37,663 nt of DNA, taken from positions 1 through 37,663 of the IMG/VR virus record IMGVR_UViG_3300024921_000004; one strand, 5' to 3'. Position numbers and translations under genes: made by a program. Shown here one piece after another: positions 1-7,337 of the stretch. This DNA comes from a virus. Position 1 is the stretch's first letter. Each line of letters starts with the position of its first letter. The notes below the pieces were generated by a model. It had not been told where the DNA came from. It saw only the letters and a list, made by a program, of their open reading frames with translations, and ran no database searches.

Positions 1-12
1 GCGTAACATCAG

Positions 13-501
13 TTATTCAAAAAGACATTCACTCAAATCGGGCGTTGTCGCCGGTTTTGACATCTTGCCGTCATGGATCGCTTGAAAGGCTTTATTGAAA
101 TCCGCGTTGATAAAACTGCTCGACAAATGAGCACACAAACAATAAACGGCTGAGTAATCATCGGTGTTGCCTGAGGTGCAATTATTGATTCTGTCGGACA
201 GGATACGGATGATAGAAAGAATAAAGCCATCATGCCGCCATGTTACCGGACGGTCTGTAACATCACTTCCCCGCATCGCAATAGCGCCCAATGCACAATA
301 GGCAAGATTAACCAGTCCGGCCAGTATTTCAACCATATCGCCCGCTTTAATCGCTTTTAATACCGCGCTGCCTTCATCCATGAGTAATGCTTGACGCATA
401 ACAATATCCATATCGGATAACTTCTCATTTGCCCCATGTTCGGCTTGCGGAAGTGAAAATATGTCGTGGAATTCTCTAACTAACTTTAAGTGCTTATTCA
501 T
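13..501 (-). CDS. MazG/PRA-PH-like nucleotide pyrophosphohydrolase family protein (host)
   Basis: This 162-residue protein resembles the all-alpha NTP pyrophosphohydrolase (PRA-PH/MazG-like) superfamily. It has an acidic helix (MDEGSAVLKAI) followed by a GDMVEILAGLVNLAY helix and an ALGAIAMRG segment, the usual layout of these hydrolases. The canonical EExxE motif is only partly kept, so activity is uncertain. I start at the Met at 501, where GAGG stands about 11 bases upstream; the frame is open further up but has no better site. It lies outside the proposed prophage end, on the same strand as the DUF6494-type gene upstream, so I read it as host DNA. A phage cargo gene is the alternative if the true prophage end lies further left. 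Confidence 0.55.
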   Translation of the reverse strand: MNKHLKLVREFHDIFSLPQAEHGANEKLSDMDIVMRQALLMDEGSAVLKAIKAGDMVEILAGLVNLAYCALGAIAMRGSDVTDRPVTWRHDGFILSIIRILSDRINNCTSGNTDDYSAVYCLCAHLSSSFINADFNKAFQAIHDGKMSKPATTPDLSECLFE

Positions 502-573
502 GGTTTTTATCCTCGTCGACTTACGTCGAATTAATGTAATAACCAGGCCCAACTAAAGTTTTTTCAAAGCGAT

Positions 574-780
574 TTATTCAAGCGCTATTTTTCCCTCAAT
601 GCAATGGTTGACGCCAAGAGCGGGAGCATCCAGGGTCATTTTAATGTCTATGGTCTCGGAACCGTTCAGTTTGCCGGTTTCAATGGCTTTGAGCACGGCA
701 TGTTCGATCTCGCGTTGTGATGTGATGCCGACATGTTTGAGATATTTTCTGATTTCTAAATTTAATGTGTCTTCATTCAT
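574..780 (-). CDS. DUF6494-type small conserved protein (host)
   Basis: This 68-residue protein begins MNEDTLNLEIRKYLKHVG and continues TSQREIEHAVLKAIETGKL, the pattern I associate with the DUF6494 family of small conserved proteobacterial proteins of unknown function. A strong GGAGG site precedes the start by about 6 bases. It is a chromosomal family rather than a phage one, so it sets an outer limit for the left edge of the prophage. No function can be given. Confidence 0.6.
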   Translation of the reverse strand: MNEDTLNLEIRKYLKHVGITSQREIEHAVLKAIETGKLNGSETIDIKMTLDAPALGVNHCIEGKIALE

Positions 781-911
781 TTTGACCTCCTAAAGGCAAA
801 GTAGATTCCATCAGTATGGGCAATGGAATTTGTTTTGTGATGAAAGAACTATTCATTTTTTAATCATAAAAACTTCTTATGAACTGTATCATGTCCTGAT
901 GTTACGTACAC

Positions 912-937
912 GGCCAAAAAATAATTATTTTTTGGCC
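912..937. terminator. perfect 26-bp AT-rich palindrome, possible bidirectional terminator
   Basis: GGCC followed by an A-rich arm (GGCCAAAAAATAA) is mirrored exactly by TTATTTTTTGGCC, so each RNA strand can fold into a 13-bp stem. The T-rich arm could act as a terminator tract in either direction. It lies between the proposed left prophage end and the DUF6494-type gene, in presumed host DNA. The rest of 781-1060 shows no gene. Confidence 0.4.
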
Positions 938-1060
938 TGCAAAAAAGGGAAGTGTTGCTGATCAAAAATTATCAGGAAGCGGCGAAAACAGGTTATTAAA
1001 ATTAATAGCCTACGCCCCACTCGGGGGGCAATGTTAATCTTAAAACGCAGTAGGAGTGAG

Positions 1061-1147
1061 TGAAAGAGTAAAGCGCGTTTGAATTCCGGACAAATAGCGT
1101 TTGAATTCCGGATGAACAATAATGGCATGAACACCCTGAATTCAGGA
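1061..1147. repeat. left prophage end: terminal inverted repeat with three transposase-type sites
   Basis: The terminal repeat is 1061-1090. Inside it, TTTGAATTCCGGA at 1078-1090 is repeated exactly at 1100-1112, a 22-bp (two-turn) spacing like that of adjacent transposase sites in Mu. A weaker third copy, CCTGAATTCAGGA, is at 1135-1147. All three point inward, and the right end carries the same motif in reverse complement. Confidence 0.6.
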
Positions 1148-1160
1148 CGGGGAATAATCA

Positions 1161-1922
1161 CTACCAGTTACGGATAATCAACTCATTTGCAGCTTTACTC
1201 CGCTTGCCACCTCCTACCGTATAACTGATACCCACACTCTCCATTTCCATCCCATCAAAAGCCTTGCGCATCTCGGGGATATCATTAACAGAAATAATCA
1301 TTTTGCCTTTGATCGATTTAGCCAAGTCAGCCATCTTGGTGTATTGATCAAGTTCAAAACTAACACCATAACCCTCAGTACCCCAATATGGCGGATCCAA
1401 ATAAAACAAGGTATGGGGTCGGTCATAGCGATTAATACACGCATCCCAAGCCAAATGCTCAATATACGCCCGAGATAACCGCAAATGCGCTGCCGAAAGC
1501 TCTTCCTCAATCCGCAGTAGATTGAGTCGAGGAGCGCTGGTAGTAGCTATCCCAAAAGTCTGATTGGCAACCTTGCCGCCGAATGCCATCTTTTGTAAAT
1601 AATAGAATCGGGCCGCGCGCTGAATATCGGTCAACGTTTCATCAGGAGTTATCTTGAGCCAGCTATAAATCTGCCGACTAACCAACGCCCATTTAAACTG
1701 CCTGATGAACTCCTCAAGATGATGCTTAACCACGCGATATAGATTAACTAATTCGCCATTAATATCGTTTAACACTTCAACGTCGCATTGCTCCTTAAGA
1801 AAGAAAAGAGCCACACCTCCTGCAAAAGGTTCAACATAACATTCATGAGTTGGGAAAATTGGCAGGATGCGCTTTGCCAAGCGTCTTTTACCGCCTATCC
1901 AGGGGATGATTGGATTTGTCAT
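1161..1922 (-). CDS. D12-class DNA adenine-N6 methyltransferase (Dam-like)
   Basis: This 253-residue protein is an alpha-type (D12 class) adenine methyltransferase that uses S-adenosylmethionine. Near the N-terminus PWIGGKRRLAKRI is the GG motif before the AdoMet site, and YVEPFAGGVALFF is the PF(A)GG motif I. LFYLDPPYWG near residue 170 is the catalytic DPPY motif IV. The target-recognition segment between them is short, as in phage enzymes. It occupies the place of mom at the right end of Mu and follows com with a 35-bp overlap. The mRNA just upstream of its ATG can form a small AAAAC-GAG-GUUUU hairpin (1925-1937) around the GAGG site, which would suit translational activation by Com. It probably marks phage DNA against restriction. 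Confidence 0.9.
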   Translation of the reverse strand: MTNPIIPWIGGKRRLAKRILPIFPTHECYVEPFAGGVALFFLKEQCDVEVLNDINGELVNLYRVVKHHLEEFIRQFKWALVSRQIYSWLKITPDETLTDIQRAARFYYLQKMAFGGKVANQTFGIATTSAPRLNLLRIEEELSAAHLRLSRAYIEHLAWDACINRYDRPHTLFYLDPPYWGTEGYGVSFELDQYTKMADLAKSIKGKMIISVNDIPEMRKAFDGMEMESVGISYTVGGGKRSKAANELIIRNW

Positions 1923-2079
1923 ATAAAACCTCGTTTTCTGATGCTCTTGGCATACTGATTAGAGGCTCAACGGCCTTCAGTTGGTTAATTACCCCGCACC
2001 GAGGGCACTTGATTGACAAGCGTATAAACTCCGCTTCTGCCAGTTTCTTCCGGCAGTTCCCGCAACGAACTATTTCCAT
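1888..2079 (-). CDS. com: Com-family zinc-finger translational activator
   Basis: This 63-residue protein has the Com arrangement of two CxxC pairs: CGNC near residue 6 and CPRC near residue 25, followed by GVINQLKAVEP. In Mu, Com binds a hairpin at the start of the mom message and opens its ribosome site. Here the downstream overlapping gene is an adenine methylase, so Com probably controls that gene. The C-terminal third is low in complexity and is where the methylase gene begins. A small hairpin of inverted CTGTG/CACAG arms lies upstream near 2106-2120; I see no clear promoter. Confidence 0.8.
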   Translation of the reverse strand: MEIVRCGNCRKKLAEAEFIRLSIKCPRCGVINQLKAVEPLISMPRASENEVLYDKSNHPLDRR

Positions 2080-2213
2080 TAATTATACTCGCGTGATAGC
2101 CTATCACCGCTGTGTGCACAGCACGGTGCCTAGGCCAGACGCAGGATCCATCTGCTGAAGGTGGCTGCAAGGAGTGCTCTATCACCCTTTGCGGTCGCAC
2201 CGTCTAATAACGT

Positions 2214-2424
2214 TTATTCACCGAACGATTGCGGCCAGCCACCGGAGAAACCATAGGAGGCAGGGTCGGCACTGGATTCCATTATGCCTTTATGGGTTTC
2301 GGCATTGGCGAATAGTTGCGCATCCAAATCGCCATCAGGCCACAATGTCGAATGCAACCTGAACCGTGACATCGACAAATGAGCCGTCCATCGTTTTCCA
2401 TTTTGACGCGGCGCGCGATATTTG
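2214..2424 (-). pseudogene. decayed C-terminal fragment of a DUF4376-type tail-fibre assembly protein
   Basis: Two reading frames together spell the end of a DUF4376-like fibre chaperone. One frame gives KWKTMDGSFVDVT and then VQVAFDIVA before a stop near 2340. The next part continues in another frame as DLDAQLFANAETHKGIMESS and ADPASYGFSGGWPQSFGE. The motif KTMDGSF followed by an alanine-rich helix and ADPAS...GWP is typical of the family's C-terminus. The break and the missing N-terminus mark it as a remnant, probably from a past exchange of the fibre cassette. It lies just after the intact fibre-assembly gene. The stretch 2080-2213 between it and com holds no gene I can support. Confidence 0.6.
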
Positions 2425-2484
2425 CCGAAAACATGCGTTTCATAATACGCAAATAAATCGCATATTATGAAACTTAAGAGGTTA

Positions 2485-3003
2485 TCACCAAACAATTAGA
2501 TCGATTGTATCCACGTCCGCCAAGGATATTGCAATCAACTTTTCTTCATATTTTGCTTGCTGTGATTTGACATAGCCAGCTACTGCTTTACCAACACCCT
2601 GAATCTGTAATTTAGTATGTACCCGCCTGGCCCAAACACCATTAACATCGGCACACCAAAATCTATATTCATCACCACTGCCTGGCAATAACGATTCAGT
2701 AATTAATCCAATTAGATTAATTTGATCATCTCGTGTAGTTGGATACATATAGACCGGCCCCAGATCATTCAATTGAATCCCTGCGATAATAGCCATACCA
2801 GCTAATGCTTTAATCTCCTCAGCTTTAATGGATTTTTTAATAGCTAAAGAGCTCAATGTTGCAGGAATAGCAGGACTGCTAAATGCTTGGCCATCATAAA
2901 TATCACCAATATTAGCGTGATCGGATTGAACAGAATTTGCTAATAATTCATCTGAAATAATTACATTTACAACAATACCGTTATTTATTACAACTAATCG
3001 CAT
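2485..3003 (-). CDS. tail-fibre assembly/chaperone-like protein
   Basis: This protein of about 172 residues follows the fibre gene directly. It carries GDIYDGQAFSSP near residue 40, like the YDGQSF segment of fibre-assembly proteins, and YPTTRDDQINLIGLI in the middle, a pattern seen in DUF4376 proteins. I start at 3003 (MRLVVINNG), two bases after the fibre stop; the frame also offers an ATG 15 bases upstream inside the fibre gene. Such proteins help fold or trimerise the fibre and usually travel with it as a host-range cassette. The assignment rests on position and short motifs, not overall similarity. Confidence 0.6.
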   Translation of the reverse strand: MRLVVINNGIVVNVIISDELLANSVQSDHANIGDIYDGQAFSSPAIPATLSSLAIKKSIKAEEIKALAGMAIIAGIQLNDLGPVYMYPTTRDDQINLIGLITESLLPGSGDEYRFWCADVNGVWARRVHTKLQIQGVGKAVAGYVKSQQAKYEEKLIAISLADVDTIDLIVW

Positions 3004-3005
3004 AA

Positions 3006-3824
3006 TTAACCTATCCACTCTAATGTAACTAATCCAGATGTACCGTTTGCTCCAGAATTACCGCCAACGCCTCCACCGCCTCCTGACCCATGCCCGATAC
3101 CTGCTGATCCTCCTGCTGATCCAGTAGAGTTACCGCCGATACCACCTAAACCAAATAACGTTGATGCGCCGTTACTCCCGACATAAATGGAGCCATTTAT
3201 ACTTCCAGCAGCCTCAGAACTTTGGTAAATAAACTTATTGGGCAACGCTAAAACGCTTGCTGATGCCGCGCCTTGGTACTGAGTATTATTGTTTGGGCCT
3301 GTGTTGCCATTGCCGCCTATGCCGCCGCCCACTGAATATGTAACACCACCAATAACAATCGACGTAGAACCACCTGAACCACCAGCTGCTGGAGATGCAC
3401 TACCAGTTCCGGCCGCGCCGATTACTATTGGATATGCTGTGCTTGGCAGTAGACCGGATATATAAAACTCAACTACACCACCAGCCCCACCACCACCACC
3501 GAGAGCCATACCGCCCCCACCTCCAGCCCCACCACCTACTAGTGTTATCTTAAATATAGTAGCCGCAGTAATGGCGGTAGACGTAGTAAAATACCCACTT
3601 GATATTATCGCTATGAAATTGAATCGCTTAGCTTTTATAACCGCGAGCAATTGCGCATTATTAAGCGGGTCCAACACGCCTCCAAACCCTTCAATTACAT
3701 TAGCAATCTCCTCCTGCACCGCATTCAGCCACTCAGCCGTAATCTCCGCAGGCGGTCTATTTATCGACGGGTCTTCCGCCACAAACAGATGGCCAACATG
3801 ACCGGCGCCATTAGTTCTATGCAT
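3006..3824 (-). CDS. tail fibre / adhesin with glycine-rich receptor-binding tip
   Basis: The 272-residue protein has two parts. Residues 1-70 (HLFVAEDPSINRPPAEITAE and then EWLNAVQEEIANVIE) form the conserved base found in Mu-like tail fibres. From about residue 90 to the end the protein is dominated by glycine runs such as GGGAGGGGG and GSGGGGGVGG, separated by short variable loops. It ends SGLVTLEWIG, a conserved terminal strand of such tips. This resembles adhesins built of packed polyglycine helices (as in T-even-type gp38 tips), where the loops recognise the receptor. It starts inside the end of the gp48 homologue and is followed by a fibre chaperone. It is short for a whole fibre and may be the tip on a short stalk. 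Confidence 0.75.
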   Translation of the reverse strand: MHRTNGAGHVGHLFVAEDPSINRPPAEITAEWLNAVQEEIANVIEGFGGVLDPLNNAQLLAVIKAKRFNFIAIISSGYFTTSTAITAATIFKITLVGGGAGGGGGMALGGGGGAGGVVEFYISGLLPSTAYPIVIGAAGTGSASPAAGGSGGSTSIVIGGVTYSVGGGIGGNGNTGPNNNTQYQGAASASVLALPNKFIYQSSEAAGSINGSIYVGSNGASTLFGLGGIGGNSTGSAGGSAGIGHGSGGGGGVGGNSGANGTSGLVTLEWIG

Positions 3825-4389
3825 AACTCACCTCGCCACCTATACCTGTAATATCCTCAAACCACAAAAAAACATGAGCCTGTTTAAAATCCATCAACGC
3901 CTCCCACAATAACAGTGGATCAACCACGGACCTGTAATAACGCACCCTCAACACATAGCGACTACGAGTGCCCCATAATTGTTCACCAACATGACTGCCG
4001 ACACGAAACGGTCCAACCAAATGATCAACCTGTACCAGATCGACCGGAAACGTCAGGTCAGGAGCTGCGTGACTCCACAACCGCTGCCCAACTGTACTCC
4101 CAACGACAAAGGCTCGACGCGGCATTGTTTCAGTCACGCCAGAAATCGCTTCATTTGCCACACGACGGTACTGACTGATATGCCAGCTGCTATTCTTTGG
4201 CCGATGCAGCTCAATAGCCGTATCCAGCACTTTTTGAGTTTCGGCTTCCACTCTCGCCAGTTCCTGGGCGGTGTCCAGTAACAGTGCATCGCCAAATCCG
4301 CCTTCAGGCCAATCCCACGCAGCACCTTGAGGGAGCAGCCCTTTAATGCCATCGGCGAATTGTCTAGGGCTATGGGCTACAATCTTCAT
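3817..4389 (-). CDS. Mu gp48-like baseplate/tail protein (DUF2313 type)
   Basis: This 190-residue protein fits the DUF2313/YmfQ family, which connects the baseplate wedge to the fibres in Mu-like phages. Its opening (SPRQFADGIKGLLPQGAAWD) is the family's typical LLPxGxxW start. Two similar internal segments, VGSTVGQRLWS and VGSHVGEQLWG, are visible. The ATG at 4389 overlaps the TGA of the gp47 homologue by one base, so translation is coupled. A GTG nine bases upstream is a less likely start. Confidence 0.75.
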   Translation of the reverse strand: MKIVAHSPRQFADGIKGLLPQGAAWDWPEGGFGDALLLDTAQELARVEAETQKVLDTAIELHRPKNSSWHISQYRRVANEAISGVTETMPRRAFVVGSTVGQRLWSHAAPDLTFPVDLVQVDHLVGPFRVGSHVGEQLWGTRSRYVLRVRYYRSVVDPLLLWEALMDFKQAHVFLWFEDITGIGGEVSYA

Positions 4390-5435
4390 CACGCCCACAC
4401 GACTGGATTCAACACCAGCACTTCACCTGCCGCCACTGCCGTATCAACAAGCGGAGACAAGCGGGTGTATTGGCTGGTAACCGTAGCAATGGCGGCATCG
4501 ATTTCCGCCATGGCCAGCAACGACTCTTCGCTGGATTCGGCCAGCATAAGCGAGTTGAGTACGACAGTAATCGCCGTCCGGTTTAAAGCGGTATCAAAGC
4601 CAGGCAGTAGATGAAGGGATATAGTCACCGGCAGCACAATCGGCGCAACTACTCGCCAATCGGCGGTCGCTGGAGCAATATCCAGAAAATATGCCGACAC
4701 CGCATCAAGTACGGCTAACGTCGGCAGACGATTGCTCAAACTGTTACAAATCGGCCGAACAATCACGGTGCCCAAGCCCAACGCGTGCATTTGAACCAAC
4801 GCACCACTGACAGACGGATGCGCGCTTTTTGCCCACCAACGATAATCATCAGGCTTTCCGGATCGAGCGCCGCGAGTCGTCACCGTCCGCCATTCATCAG
4901 CAACACGTATCCGCCAAGCGTCCACCCACTCATCTTCGGCGCCGCCAGTAATACCAGTGACATCTATAGTCAACGTACTGGCACAGCCCGGCACAGGATC
5001 AATCAGCGTCAAGGCCTGGCCAGCGCTCAAATTGCCGCCGCTGCCCGTAGTGGTACAACGAATAGACACAGGGGTTGCGCCTAAACCAAGTACCACGGCA
5101 GCCAATACCGCGTAATCCAACCCATTCGGACCGCGTAATAAAGTCCCTGCCAGCAGCAGAGTTCCTGCCGTGCCGGTAGCCAGGGCATTGCCGATAGCGG
5201 CTGTCGCCAATAACCGATCAACGCCATACAGCGCCGCCCAGTCATATAACCGCTCCAGTTCACAGGTCAACGGCGAGCACTGTGCATCAATCCACTTCAA
5301 AAACCCGTGCTGACTATGACAAGCCCGCGACCACGCCGCCGACAATGGCCCCCGCAAAACAGCAGGAATACCGGCCAGATCGGTTTCGATACGGGATTTC
5401 AACTCAGCATAGGAAGGACGAAGATACGTAGTCAC
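4389..5435 (-). CDS. baseplate J-like wedge protein (Mu gp47 homologue)
   Basis: The 348-residue protein is the baseplate wedge component, with the family's pattern of an N-terminal helical start (LRPSYAELKSRIETDLAGIP), a beta-rich middle (GTAGTLLLAGTLLRGPNGLD; VSIRCTTTGSGGNLSAG) and a C-terminal PADWRV-like segment (ATADWRVVAPIVLPVTI). It begins with GTG in a GTGA overlap with the stop of the gp46 homologue. A late-type palindrome lies 60 bp upstream inside that gene, so this gene probably also has its own late promoter. Confidence 0.85.
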   Translation of the reverse strand: MTTYLRPSYAELKSRIETDLAGIPAVLRGPLSAAWSRACHSQHGFLKWIDAQCSPLTCELERLYDWAALYGVDRLLATAAIGNALATGTAGTLLLAGTLLRGPNGLDYAVLAAVVLGLGATPVSIRCTTTGSGGNLSAGQALTLIDPVPGCASTLTIDVTGITGGAEDEWVDAWRIRVADEWRTVTTRGARSGKPDDYRWWAKSAHPSVSGALVQMHALGLGTVIVRPICNSLSNRLPTLAVLDAVSAYFLDIAPATADWRVVAPIVLPVTISLHLLPGFDTALNRTAITVVLNSLMLAESSEESLLAMAEIDAAIATVTSQYTRLSPLVDTAVAAGEVLVLNPVVWA

Positions 5436-5836
5436 AGCGGTGTACTCAAAATAAACTTACGGCCATTATGCAGACCGGTGATTTCTAAAAAAACGCTGGA
5501 AACATTTCCAGTAGGCACAGCCCGCTCTGTGACATTCACCTCCGTCAATGCAGGGGAGTGGCTGATCAGAGCCGATTGCACCATTGCCAACGCTTCATGC
5601 CTGGCGGAACCACCTAAAGGTTGCCGACGCACATGCCACAAACCGCTACCGGCCTGCGTGTCGGCCCACCAGCCGCGCCGCGCAAAGCGATCAGGCTCGC
5701 GATCAACCGGCGCTTCAGCATCAGTAAATAGCGCGGCATACACCAATGTTGCTACCGCCGCATCAGCATCATTGAGAGCCGGGTCATCGAACACCAAGTC
5801 AAACACACCGTTATCAATCTGTACCAGCTTTAGCAT
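5432..5836 (-). CDS. Mu gp46-like baseplate protein
   Basis: This 134-residue protein matches the GP46 family, a small lysozyme-like wedge component (compare gp25 of T4). It opens LKLVQIDNGVFDLVFDD and contains RRGWWADTQAGSGLWHVRRQ near its middle, the GWWgD...G.lW motif of the family. The ATG at 5836 overlaps the stop of the gp45 homologue. The gene contains the palindrome at 5496-5511 in its coding sequence, which explains the stretch PTGNVSSVF. Confidence 0.85.
   Translation of the reverse strand: MLKLVQIDNGVFDLVFDDPALNDADAAVATLVYAALFTDAEAPVDREPDRFARRGWWADTQAGSGLWHVRRQPLGGSARHEALAMVQSALISHSPALTEVNVTERAVPTGNVSSVFLEITGLHNGRKFILSTPL
5465..5511 (-). promoter_or_regulatory. putative late promoter A (16-bp palindrome plus -10) for the baseplate genes
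   Basis: The palindrome CTGGAAACATTTCCAG at 5496-5511 is followed, on the minus strand, by 25 bp and then CATAAT (5470-5465), a good -10. The gp47 start lies 60 bp from the palindrome. The same element and spacing occur at three other late positions (10915, 16882 and 27996). No good -35 is present, as expected for an activator-dependent promoter. Confidence 0.6.
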
Positions 5837-6330
5837 CAATTAACCTCACTGGTCGGCGTACCGGGCGCAGTGCTGGTATGCGTATGAGTATCGCTGACAT
5901 CCTTGCCCCTAACTTTCAACCCGCCGAGTATCTCGACATTGCCGCCAATCTTCACATCATGCGTGGTCTCAAACAGCGGTACATCAGCAATTACCTTAGT
6001 TGCAGCTTTAACCTCGATAATGCCGCCGCGCTTGATGTGGACATAATTATTTTCGTCGTCATGCAGCGCCACCTCACCCTCAACCAGCTCCATCTGATAA
6101 CGCTTATCACCGATCACAATTGCCACGCCATAAGAACGGTCTCCTGAAGGGAACAGTAAATAGGTCTGACAACCAGGTTTGGGGCGATAACTAAATCCAT
6201 AAGGTTCCACACGCCGAAGATTACTTAACGGCTCGTCATCTAGTACCCGAGCCTGCACCTTATCAGCGCTGATCAGCGTACCAACGCCATGCGCCACCAC
6301 CAACCTCAACCGATTCCATATATCCTTCAT
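5836..6330 (-). CDS. baseplate central spike protein (Mu gp45 homologue)
   Basis: This 164-residue protein is the membrane-piercing spike at the base of the contractile tail. An N-terminal OB-fold-like part (about residues 1-95) leads into a repetitive beta-helix segment (HIKRGGIIEVKAA, VIADVPLFETTHDVKIGG, NVEILGGLKVRGKDV) and ends with DTHTHTS near the C-terminus. Alternating histidines at this point bind an iron ion at the tip in P2 gpV and related spikes. The start overlaps the preceding stop in ATGA. Confidence 0.85.
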   Translation of the reverse strand: MKDIWNRLRLVVAHGVGTLISADKVQARVLDDEPLSNLRRVEPYGFSYRPKPGCQTYLLFPSGDRSYGVAIVIGDKRYQMELVEGEVALHDDENNYVHIKRGGIIEVKAATKVIADVPLFETTHDVKIGGNVEILGGLKVRGKDVSDTHTHTSTAPGTPTSEVN

Positions 6331-7337
6331 CGTTTACTCCTTTTCGCAGTAGCGCCGCGCTTTCCGGGCTTTTTTTCTTCCCCCAGGAATGCTTCGCGAT
6401 GCATCACCTGCAGTTGAGTAATACTGCCGCCTTTGTCATCCAGCGTAAAAGCCCGCTCGCCGATCAAGTAAACCCCATCAATGCCCTCAGCAGGGATAAT
6501 CACCCGCACTTGCGTATTGATAGCCCACAGGCCGCCTGCATGCGTCCAGCCCACCACCTCCAAATCGATACGGTGCGCTCTGGCCAAGCGTCGATTGCGC
6601 TCCATTAGGGCGCGACGGTCACAGCCACCCAACCCTTGCCCGTGACGATCACCGACGATGTGCATCGGCCGGAAATAACCAATACCATCGTCTTTTGCCG
6701 AACCCTTTAGCGCCGCATCGTTTTCGTAGTCATAACCCTTGACCCAGTAGTCGGAAAACCGCAACTTAAATTCGTCGACCACGTCATAGCGCTTGATATG
6801 CGAACCAACTATTAAAGTGGCGACCGGCGCGGCAGCGGTAGGGCTAGTCAGGATCAGTCCGCCGTTAGGCAACGGGTGTAACATCAGATTAGATGCGCGC
6901 ACCGCATTGATCAGCGCATTGGCCGGAGACTCGCATTGCATCGCAAAATCAGGCACAACAGCCGTTTCTGCAGCAATCGTTACAGGCACTTTAAACGTGC
7001 TACAAAGCCGCTTTACAATCTCACCCAACTTTAGCCCCGATAGCGACTTGGAATATTGGCAATCGACCAGTTCCCGGCCCAATGATCGCGCATCAAGACT
7101 AATACTATGACTCTCCGCATCCACCGAGCGGCGAATTACATCAGGCCTAATTGTCGAAACCAGGATGCCGTTAACCAACACCTCAACAACAGTATTTGCA
7201 GACAACCCCAACGAGTCGCCGGTTCCGGGCCGGGTAACCGACAAACGCACCGACGCACACAGGTCATCAACAGACTCACTGACCGATATTTTCTGCCAGC
7301 GACCATAGCGCGCACCATCAAAACGAATCTCAACCAT
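6327..7337 (-). CDS. baseplate hub protein (Mu gp44 / gpD-like)
   Basis: The protein of about 336 residues resembles the hub proteins of the P2 gpD/Mu gp44 group, which sit between tube and spike. MVEIRFDGARYGRWQKISVS opens the first domain, followed by DLCASVRLSV. KRYDVVDEFKLRFSDYWVKG in the middle and GGLWAINTQVRVIIPAEG near the end fit the hub domains. I choose the ATG at 7337 because GAGG lies in front of it; the open frame continues 63 bases upstream inside the previous gene. It overlaps the gp43 homologue by 8 bp. Confidence 0.8.
   Translation of the reverse strand: MVEIRFDGARYGRWQKISVSESVDDLCASVRLSVTRPGTGDSLGLSANTVVEVLVNGILVSTIRPDVIRRSVDAESHSISLDARSLGRELVDCQYSKSLSGLKLGEIVKRLCSTFKVPVTIAAETAVVPDFAMQCESPANALINAVRASNLMLHPLPNGGLILTSPTAAAPVATLIVGSHIKRYDVVDEFKLRFSDYWVKGYDYENDAALKGSAKDDGIGYFRPMHIVGDRHGQGLGGCDRRALMERNRRLARAHRIDLEVVGWTHAGGLWAINTQVRVIIPAEGIDGVYLIGERAFTLDDKGGSITQLQVMHREAFLGEEKKPGKRGATAKRSKR

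Noticed and set aside
1048-1052. CAGTA, also at 36487-36491, as a target-site duplication
   Set aside because: It would give ends that do not start with TG and arms of unequal length. A chance match of 5 bp is likely.
1048-1075. CAGTAGG...AAAG similarity to the reverse complement of about 36530-36555
   Set aside because: The distance to the TTGAATTCCGGA sites differs by about 60 bp between the two ends, so it does not fit a terminal repeat.
925-1161. 78-codon minus-strand frame after the methylase
   Set aside because: It crosses the proposed prophage end and the transposase sites, has no ribosome site and no recognisable motif.
2100-3824. Invertible fibre segment of the Mu G-loop type
   Set aside because: There is no invertase gene, no gix-like inverted pair and no alternative fibre end on the other strand.
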